A stretch of 7,379 nucleotides of DNA. Origin: Pseudohongiella sp. Lineage in GTDB: Bacteria; Pseudomonadota; Gammaproteobacteria; Pseudomonadales; Pseudohongiellaceae. Below are positions 1 to 5,311 of this stretch, piece after piece. Under the pieces are notes generated by a model. It did not search any database, had not been told where the DNA came from, and worked only from the letters and a program-made list of their open reading frames with translations. The stretch covers positions 1 through 7,379 of the forward strand of contig JAUSPW010000277.1 of NCBI GenBank assembly GCA_030652635.1. Direction: 5' to 3'. The position numbers were made by a program, and so were the translations under genes. Numbering within the stretch: position 1 is the stretch's first letter; the number at the start of each line of letters is the position of its first letter.

Positions 1-1
1 G

Positions 2-2986
2 GTGTATGTGCGTCAAACCGACGTGGCCGGTAACGTCTCAACTGAGCGGGGACTGAGCTTTACGCTGGATACGTCTGCACCGGAAGGTCCGCTTGTGTCA
101 CTGGGATATGACAGTGGTGCGTCAGGCAGTGACGGTGTCACCAGCAGTGCAACGATTTTCATTTCGGGCCTAGAATCGGATGCAAGATGGGAATACAAGT
201 TTGGCGATAGCTCTGAATGGACAGAAGGCAGCAGCACGACGTTTAACATAACCGAAGAGAATAGCTACAACTTGCTGGTTCGCCAGACAGACAAGGCTGG
301 CAATGTCTCTGATGTGGAGTCATTCAGCTTCACACTGGATAACACGGTAGCAGCGCCAACGGTCAGCTTGGTCAATGACAGCGGCACTTCAGGCTCTGAT
401 CGTATCAGCAATGATGGGCGAGTCAGTGTGGTTGGCCTGGAAAGTGATGCCAGCTGGCAGTTCAGTGTGAACGGTGGGTCAAGTTGGACATCGGGTTCAG
501 GTAGCACGTTTGAAGTCACAACGGATGCCAGTTACGACATTCGTGTACGCCAGACCGATCTGGCAGGTAACAGCTCAGGTGAGGGCAGCCTGACGTTTAC
601 ACTGGATACCACGCGGCCGTCGACGGTTGGCTACACCTATTTCACCGATAGTGGTATCCCGTCAGATAATGTTACCAATCAACGTACAGTCTACGTAAAT
701 GACCTTGAATTCAACGCTTCGCTGGAATTCAGCCAGGACGGCGGGTCTACTTGGGAAACAGGTATTACAACAAATTATTACTACGGTTCCCTTGGATTGG
801 CGTACGGACGGTTTGATCCCACTGTCGATGGTGAGCAGAATATATTGATTCGCCAAGTGGACGTTGCAGGCAATGCATCCAATACAACGTCTATAACCTT
901 TATGTTGGACACCGCTGCGCCGGACGCTCCGTCCTTGTCGCTGGCGACTGACAGCAATATTGACTCCGACAACATCACCAGCAGTGCCACGATCAACATC
1001 AGTGGACTTGAGTCTGACGCTACCTGGGAATACAGTCTCGATGGCAGCACGTGGACCGATGGCAGTGGCAGTAGTGTCTCTGTTGAAGGCGATGGTGTTG
1101 GCAAAGTCATTCAAGTGCGTCAGATAGATCTGGCAGGCAATGTCTCCGATGAAGCCTCGTTGTCGTTTACCTTGGATACCACCGCGCCAGAAGGTTTGGG
1201 AATATCACTCGCAAGTGACACCAACATTTCATCTGACAATGTCACCAGCAATGGCACAGTTAACATCAGCTACCTCGAATCCGATGCAACGTGGGAATAC
1301 AGCTTGGATGGCAGCACGTGGACAGAGGGAATGGGCTCCAGCTATACCGCGAATGTTGATGGCGCCTATACCGTGCGTGTTCGTCAAATTGATATTGCTG
1401 GTAATGTATCCGCCACTGGATCGTACAGCTTCACGCTGGACACTACTGCGCCCACCGCTCCGGACATCGCTCTGGAAAATGACACCGATGTCAGCAATGA
1501 TTTCATCACCGCGGATGGCACCGTGATCGTGTCCGGTTTGGAATCCGGTGCGTCGTGGCAGTACAACTTTACCAGCAGTGATGCCAATGGCAGTTGGTCA
1601 AATGGTTCCGGCAGCAGCCTGGAAACCACCGGCAATGGTGAGAAAACCGTGTATATCCGCCAGCTGGATGTCGCGGGAAATGCTTCGGTACCGGATGTGT
1701 TGACGTTTACCTTGAATGTGGATTCCACGGCGCCCTTGTTTACAGCAACACCGGTGATTGCATCAGCAACAACAATCAGCGTGAAGTCCAATGAAGCGGT
1801 CACGGCTGGGTTATATCGTGTCTCGGATAACACCTTGATTGGATCAACTAGCGCCCTCGCGGCCAATACCACTGGTGCGATTACGGTGGCAGTACAGGAC
1901 ACGGTGACATCGGCCTATATCAAAATCACCGATGCGGCAGGTAATGCCAGCAAAGCGACTGTCACCGGGAATATTCAGGATACCAGCACCAGTGTAACGG
2001 CTGACATTCGGGTCATACTTGGCACTGGCAGTGCGGATACCATCACAGGCATTGATGACGCTATGAATATCATCTTTGGTTTTGATGGCAACGACACCTT
2101 GACAGGCGGGCGTGAGTTGGTTGGCACCAAAGATTACTTGCATGGCGGTGCAGGCAATGACCAGTTCTTGAGTGATAACGGATTTGTTGATGTGATGTAC
2201 GGTGGCACCGGCGACGATTACTTTGTCTTCGATAACGGTGCTGATGTTGTGATTGAAGTGTCAGGTGAAGGTACCGATGAAATCGCACTGACAGGTGATG
2301 GTTACTTTGACTACTTGATTGATAACGTTGAAATACTCAGCATCATTGGCGATGGCATCCGACTGAATGGCAGCCTGGTTGACGATACCATCAATGGTGG
2401 TGATGGCAACGATGTCATTTATGGATGGTTGGGTAACGATATCCTCAATGGCGGGGCGGGTGATGATGAAATACGTGGCATGGGTGGTAATGACACAATC
2501 ACAGGCGGAAGTGGTGCCGATACCATCGTTGGGGCAACTGGAGCTGATGTCTATATTTACGTCAGTCATACCGATTCGTATGTCGCAACCACCACAGCGC
2601 TGGCGGCCGGATTTGATTCAGTTACTTTTGATACCAGTGATATATTCCGGTTTACCAACCATAATGTGGTCAATGTAATGCGATATGGTGTTAATAGTCT
2701 GGCAAACAAAACGGGCGATGAATTATTGACCGCTTTATCAAATCCGTTTTCAAATCAGGTAAACAACACCAAAAACTGGAATGTTGGTATGGATGGACCT
2801 ATTCAAAATCCGATTTATGAAGGCGATGCCATGATTATAGAAAGCGCAGGCGGCAACTTCCTGATCGTTGACTTGAACAGCGATGGCCTCATTACAACAG
2901 CGGATCTGGTCATCAAAATCATCGGTACTACCTCAGGCGTTGGTGTTAGCAATGGCGACATCGTGTTTAATATGCCGATACCGTGA
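2..2986 (+). CDS. Large RTX-type secreted adhesin-like protein with Ig-like repeats (5'-truncated)
   Basis: The open frame enters from the left edge, so the true start is outside the window; the GTG at position 2 is an internal valine codon. The 994 visible residues read as: end of one Ig-like module (residues 1-22), six full Ig-like modules (about 23-571), a divergent module (about 572-660), two RTX nonapeptide blocks (about 674-750 and 799-852), and a C-terminal region of about 140 residues without glycine repeats that ends in MPIP. RTX repeats bind calcium outside the cell, and such proteins are normally exported uncleaved by a type I (ABC/MFP/TolC) system through an uncleaved C-terminal signal. 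Tandem Ig-like modules with the D-x-AGN-x-S ending are typical of giant bacterial adhesins. No catalytic domain is visible. It could instead be an S-layer or biofilm matrix protein. The domain calls are firm; the adhesin role is inferred. Four glycosylation-type genes follow directly downstream. Confidence 0.9.
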   Translation: MYVRQTDVAGNVSTERGLSFTLDTSAPEGPLVSLGYDSGASGSDGVTSSATIFISGLESDARWEYKFGDSSEWTEGSSTTFNITEENSYNLLVRQTDKAGNVSDVESFSFTLDNTVAAPTVSLVNDSGTSGSDRISNDGRVSVVGLESDASWQFSVNGGSSWTSGSGSTFEVTTDASYDIRVRQTDLAGNSSGEGSLTFTLDTTRPSTVGYTYFTDSGIPSDNVTNQRTVYVNDLEFNASLEFSQDGGSTWETGITTNYYYGSLGLAYGRFDPTVDGEQNILIRQVDVAGNASNTTSITFMLDTAAPDAPSLSLATDSNIDSDNITSSATINISGLESDATWEYSLDGSTWTDGSGSSVSVEGDGVGKVIQVRQIDLAGNVSDEASLSFTLDTTAPEGLGISLASDTNISSDNVTSNGTVNISYLESDATWEYSLDGSTWTEGMGSSYTANVDGAYTVRVRQIDIAGNVSATGSYSFTLDTTAPTAPDIALENDTDVSNDFITADGTVIVSGLESGASWQYNFTSSDANGSWSNGSGSSLETTGNGEKTVYIRQLDVAGNASVPDVLTFTLNVDSTAPLFTATPVIASATTISVKSNEAVTAGLYRVSDNTLIGSTSALAANTTGAITVAVQDTVTSAYIKITDAAGNASKATVTGNIQDTSTSVTADIRVILGTGSADTITGIDDAMNIIFGFDGNDTLTGGRELVGTKDYLHGGAGNDQFLSDNGFVDVMYGGTGDDYFVFDNGADVVIEVSGEGTDEIALTGDGYFDYLIDNVEILSIIGDGIRLNGSLVDDTINGGDGNDVIYGWLGNDILNGGAGDDEIRGMGGNDTITGGSGADTIVGATGADVYIYVSHTDSYVATTTALAAGFDSVTFDTSDIFRFTNHNVVNVMRYGVNSLANKTGDELLTALSNPFSNQVNNTKNWNVGMDGPIQNPIYEGDAMIIESAGGNFLIVDLNSDGLITTADLVIKIIGTTSGVGVSNGDIVFNMPIP
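68..1714 (+). repeat. Six tandem bacterial Ig-like modules (88-101 aa each)
   Basis: Module borders were placed at the recurring T-L-D-T-T-A-P-like motif, which falls at nt 68, 338, 605, 908, 1175, 1439 and, in altered form, 1715. This gives modules of 90, 89, 101, 89, 88 and 92 residues. Shared elements within a module are: DTxAP, then D-S-G/N-x-S-x-S-D-x-V/I-T, then V/I-S-G-L-E-S-D-A-x-W-x-Y, then S-x-W-T-x-G-S-G-S, then V-R-Q-x-D-x-AGN-x-S. A partial copy occupies nt 2-67. These resemble the Big-type Ig-like repeats of large bacterial surface proteins. Acidic residues near the module junctions would suit calcium binding that stiffens the chain. The nearest copies (modules 4 and 5) share short stretches of identical DNA, but most copies have diverged at the nucleotide level. 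Confidence 0.88.
1715..1980 (+). other. Divergent seventh Ig-like module, linker to the RTX region
   Basis: This segment begins with a degenerate junction (LNVDSTAP) and ends with DAAGNAS, so it keeps the frame of an Ig-like module. It lacks the LESDA-W-Y core and the SxWTxGSG motif of the six upstream modules. Its middle is rich in Ala, Thr, Ser and Val, with predicted beta-strand character. It may be a different Ig-like subfamily that serves as a cap between the repeat rod and the RTX region. The assignment rests on boundary motifs and length (about 89 residues) only. Confidence 0.6.
2021..2250 (+). repeat. RTX calcium-binding nonapeptide block 1
   Basis: The encoded peptide contains degenerate GGxGxDxux units, including GFDGNDTLT, GGAGNDQFL and GGTGDDYFV, interrupted by short spacers. 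Such units form a calcium-filled parallel beta-roll in haemolysin-type proteins after export. A spacer of about 40 residues rich in Asp, Ile and Gly separates this block from the second one. Confidence 0.88.
2396..2557 (+). repeat. RTX calcium-binding nonapeptide block 2 (six consecutive units)
   Basis: Six nonapeptides follow each other without interruption: GGDGNDVIY, GWLGNDILN, GGAGDDEIR, GMGGNDTIT, GGSGADTIV and GATGADVYI. The Gly, Asp/Asn and large hydrophobic positions match the haemolysin-type calcium-binding repeat. The last two units have Ala-Asp in place of Asn-Asp or Asp-Asp, consistent with a fading end of the beta-roll. This is the clearest evidence that the protein is an extracellular type I secretion substrate. 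Confidence 0.92.
2558..2983 (+). other. C-terminal type I secretion region with EF-hand-like loop
   Basis: After the RTX repeats come about 142 residues without glycine nonapeptides, ending the protein. This is where the uncleaved secretion signal of RTX proteins lies. Residues 957-968 (nt 2870-2905) read D-L-N-S-D-G-L-I-T-T-A-D, which matches the 12-residue EF-hand calcium loop (D1, N3, D5, G6, I8, D12) and resembles the D-x-N-x-D-G motif often seen near the C-termini of type I substrates. Secretion signals are poorly conserved in sequence, so the signal itself is inferred from position. Confidence 0.65.
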
Positions 2987-3001
2987 GGATAGCCATCCTT
3001 G
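2984..3001 (+). promoter_or_regulatory. Hairpin covering ribosome binding site and TTG start of the small TPR gene
   Basis: AGGAT (2986-2990) can pair with ATCCT (2995-2999) around a 4-base loop, and G2985-T3000 and T2984-G3001 add wobble pairs. The stem contains the Shine-Dalgarno-like GAGGA (2985-2989), the last bases of the adhesin stop codon (2984-2986) and the TTG start (2999-3001). There is no T-run, and the stem is too short for an intrinsic terminator. The position suggests translational coupling: a ribosome finishing the adhesin would open the stem. This is a structural inference from a short stem. Confidence 0.4.
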
Positions 3002-3442
3002 AACAAGGCATTAACTGATCTGCTGGAGCAACAGCGTTACTTTGACGCCTTGCTCCAGCTTGGCCCGTTGTTAGAAGAAATGCGGGCCATGACACCGCCC
3101 TCAGCTGAGGAGCCAGAGCATTTGGCTGCCATCCTGCGCTGCCTCTATGCCTTGGATATGGGCATGGTGGCTGATGCCTATGCGATCAGATACGTAACGT
3201 TGCTGCATCAGTGTGGACAAACCGAGCAGGCACTGATTGCATTGAATGAGGCGTTTAAACATCATCCGGAAGGCGTAGCGCTGTTTTTGTGTGCGGGTGA
3301 GTTGATGCAACAATTGTCGCGACTCAATGATGCCATTCGTTGCTTTGATCAAGTGCTGGCTCTGGACCCGTGGCATGCGGTAGCCTTGGCACAACGCGCT
3401 CATGTTAATCGGCTACAGCAACAACTTGCATCAACACAATGA
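2999..3442 (+). CDS. Small stand-alone TPR protein, paralogue of the N-terminus of the downstream GT9-like protein
   Basis: This 147-residue protein is probably cytoplasmic, with no signal peptide or membrane segment. The TTG start is chosen because GAGG lies 10 bases upstream, an in-frame stop (TAG 2990-2992) excludes a longer form, and the N-terminus then aligns with that of the gene at 5312. Residues 8-18 contain LLEQQRYFDAL and residues 46-66 contain a C-L-x-A-L-x-M-G ... Y-x-I-R block; both recur in the downstream paralogue. The C-terminal half (about 74-130) has TPR-type helices, with a G-x-x-x-x-A-I-x-x-x-x-x-x-L-x-x-D-P pattern. It has no glycosyltransferase domain. It starts 12 bases after the adhesin stop, and its stop overlaps the next start (ATGA). 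It may be an adaptor or chaperone for substrate recognition, or a leftover from duplication of the larger gene. Its function is not known. Confidence 0.82.
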   Translation: MNKALTDLLEQQRYFDALLQLGPLLEEMRAMTPPSAEEPEHLAAILRCLYALDMGMVADAYAIRYVTLLHQCGQTEQALIALNEAFKHHPEGVALFLCAGELMQQLSRLNDAIRCFDQVLALDPWHAVALAQRAHVNRLQQQLASTQ

Positions 3443-5310
3443 ATAACGATCTGCTGTCGCTCAGTCTGCACGCACAAACCTTGCTCAACAACCAACAGCC
3501 TGAGCAGGCCATCGACGTGTTGCGCCAGATATTGGCCAATCACCCGGATCATCTGGACAGTTGGGATCATCTCGCCGCCGCGTTGACCTTGCTGGAAAAC
3601 TACGAGGAGGCGGATCACGCCTACGAGCAGTGTTTTCGCCTCGGCTGTACCTTCCCTGAGACCTTGCGCAATGCGGCGCGCAATGCGCATTATTGGGGGC
3701 GGCCAACGCGACAGTTCGAGCATGCGCAGCGCATGTTGAATCTGACTGCCGATTTGCGTTACGACGGGTTGCGGGAATCCGCGCAAGCCTTGTTGGCGTT
3801 GTCAAAACCGGTGCCCGCACTTGCGGCATGTCGGCAATGTGTGCTGGAGTTCCCCGATGATGTCGACATCAAGCCTTTGTTGGCGAGAGCCTTGCTGGAT
3901 GCCGGATTGCCTGAAGAGTCATTAAAAATTCAACCGCATGCCGGTGCGACCGCCAAACAACGTCTTGCGCTGACCATGACCCGTGTGGAAACACTGCTCA
4001 CCATGGGTGAGATCAACAACGGTATCGCTCTGGCAGAAGACATCCTGCGTGAGGATCCGGAGCACACCGATGCGCTGACCGCCGTTGGTTTTAATCTGCA
4101 ATATTTGCCGGATATCACCGTTGATCATCGTCGCCAACAGGCAGAACGTTTTGCAGCGGTTGTGCGTAAAAAAGTGCAGCAGTTTGATGCGTGGCACAAC
4201 AACAAAGACCCGGATCGCACCTTGCGTATCGGTTTTATCTGTGGAGATTTTCGCCGGCATCCGGTGGCTTTTTTTATGCTGGGTTTTCTGCAAGCCTTGC
4301 AACATCGCTCACTTGAACTGTATTTGTATGACGCGCTGGGTAAATCTGATGCCATTACCGATAAATTCAGACCATTAATTCAACATTGGCGGCAAGTACA
4401 GTCAATCAGTGACAAACAACTGACACGGCAGATACGCGACGACCAGGTGGATATTCTGATTGATTTACACGGGTACACCACCGGCAACCGCATGGCGGTG
4501 ATGGCCATGAAACCCGCACCCGTGCAAGTGATATGGTTGGGTTATCAGGGCACATCCGGTTTGCGCGAAATCGATTATGCGCTGGCCGACAGTGACAGTG
4601 TGCCGGTAGAGCAGGATACAGAATTCACGGAAAAAATCTGGCGGCTGCCACGATTATCGATGTGTTTTTCCACGCCCGAAAGCGACTATGAGCCTGTGCC
4701 ACCACCCGTGCTGAACAACGGCTATATCACGTTTGGTTGCATGAATAATCCGCATAAGGTGAACGACACCGTGCTGGCCCTCTGGTCACGCGTCATGGCG
4801 GCTGTGCCCGAGTCGCGCCTGGTGATGCGTGGCGGTGGATTTAACCAGACGGGTTACCGCAAGCGTTTTGTTACGCGTTTGCAACGTGCGGGTATTGATC
4901 CGTCGCGTGTCACTATCGAGCGTATGGCACCACGGGACAAATTTCTGGACATCTACTCGCGTGTCGACATCGCGCTGGATCCGTTTCCCTACAGTGGCAT
5001 CACCACGACCGCAGAAGCTTTGTGGTCCGGTGTGCCGGTGTTGGCGCTGGAGGGGAACAGTATGGTGTGGCGCATGGGTGGTTGTTTTGTGCGCGCATGC
5101 GGCATGCCAGAATGGGTGGCAACGTCAGAAGATGATTACGTGCGTCGTGCGGTAAACTTTGCGTCAGACCCCGCCGGGCTGGCGTCGTTGCGGCAGAATC
5201 AGCGGGCGCGAGTGGTGGCATCTCCCTTATTTGATGCCGAAGATTTTGCCGCGCATTTTGAGCAGGCCATGCGTCAGATGTGGCGCCTGTACGTCAACAA
5301 AGGCCAATAA
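3439..5310 (+). CDS. TPR-containing GT41 glycosyltransferase (SPINDLY/O-GlcNAc transferase-like)
   Basis: The protein has 623 residues. Residues 1 to about 230 are helical TPR-type repeats; the first two (about 7-75) are clear (EQAIDVLRQIL, EEADHAYEQCF). The GT-B catalytic part spans about 262-615. It has GFICGDFRRHPVAFFML with His274 where GT41 enzymes place a conserved active-site His, then VIWLGYQGTSGLREIDYALAD, then FGCMNNPHKVND with Lys440 at the conserved nucleotide-phosphate-binding Lys position. PFPYSGITTTAEALWSGVPV (from about residue 515) is the C-terminal donor-binding motif. GT41 enzymes transfer GlcNAc, or other sugars in SPY and HMW1C relatives, from a nucleotide sugar to Ser/Thr or Asn in the cytoplasm. 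The sequence motifs match SPINDLY-like bacterial members better than HMW1C. The ATG overlaps the previous stop (ATGA) with no clear Shine-Dalgarno sequence, so translation is probably coupled. The donor sugar and target are not determinable here; the upstream adhesin is the obvious candidate target. Confidence 0.92.
   Translation: MNNDLLSLSLHAQTLLNNQQPEQAIDVLRQILANHPDHLDSWDHLAAALTLLENYEEADHAYEQCFRLGCTFPETLRNAARNAHYWGRPTRQFEHAQRMLNLTADLRYDGLRESAQALLALSKPVPALAACRQCVLEFPDDVDIKPLLARALLDAGLPEESLKIQPHAGATAKQRLALTMTRVETLLTMGEINNGIALAEDILREDPEHTDALTAVGFNLQYLPDITVDHRRQQAERFAAVVRKKVQQFDAWHNNKDPDRTLRIGFICGDFRRHPVAFFMLGFLQALQHRSLELYLYDALGKSDAITDKFRPLIQHWRQVQSISDKQLTRQIRDDQVDILIDLHGYTTGNRMAVMAMKPAPVQVIWLGYQGTSGLREIDYALADSDSVPVEQDTEFTEKIWRLPRLSMCFSTPESDYEPVPPPVLNNGYITFGCMNNPHKVNDTVLALWSRVMAAVPESRLVMRGGGFNQTGYRKRFVTRLQRAGIDPSRVTIERMAPRDKFLDIYSRVDIALDPFPYSGITTTAEALWSGVPVLALEGNSMVWRMGGCFVRACGMPEWVATSEDDYVRRAVNFASDPAGLASLRQNQRARVVASPLFDAEDFAAHFEQAMRQMWRLYVNKGQ
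5299..5303 (+). promoter_or_regulatory. Ribosome binding site deciding the start of the TPR-GT9-like gene
   Basis: AAAGG lies 8 bases before ATG 5312 and inside the last codons of the GT41 gene. It supports ATG 5312 over the in-frame ATG at 5159, which would put 51 residues inside the preceding gene. Confidence 0.55.
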
Positions 5311-5311
5311 C

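Noticed and set aside
662..1114. Minus-strand open frame of 150 codons inside the adhesin gene
   Set aside because: It is a shadow of the sense repeats, with no motif and no convincing ribosome binding site.
1140..1526. Plus-strand frame of 128 codons overlapping the Ig-like modules
   Set aside because: It is out of frame with the clear repeat protein; its residue pattern (many Met, Pro, Arg) is typical of a shifted shadow.
68..1714. Tandem repeats as a CRISPR or non-coding satellite array
   Set aside because: The periodicity is about 270 bases, in frame and conserved at protein level, so it is a protein-domain repeat.
1384..1902. Minus-strand open frame of 172 codons inside the adhesin gene
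   Set aside because: It lies antisense to well-supported Ig-like modules, has no recognisable domain, and follows from the repetitive codon pattern of the sense strand.
2984..3001. Hairpin after the adhesin stop as an intrinsic terminator
   Set aside because: The stem has only five Watson-Crick pairs and no T-run follows, so it is more plausibly a translation-level element.
3439..5310. Identification of the GT41 enzyme as HMW1C
   Set aside because: Length and landmark positions are similar, but the TPR N-terminus and the WLGYQGTSGLREIDY-type motif fit SPINDLY/OGT-like members better.
5159..5311. In-frame upstream extension of the TPR-GT9-like gene to an ATG at 5159
   Set aside because: It would overlap 152 bases of the GT41 coding region, encodes an arginine/cysteine-rich peptide unlike the rest, and the alignment to the small TPR paralogue starts at ATG 5312, which has an AAAGG site.
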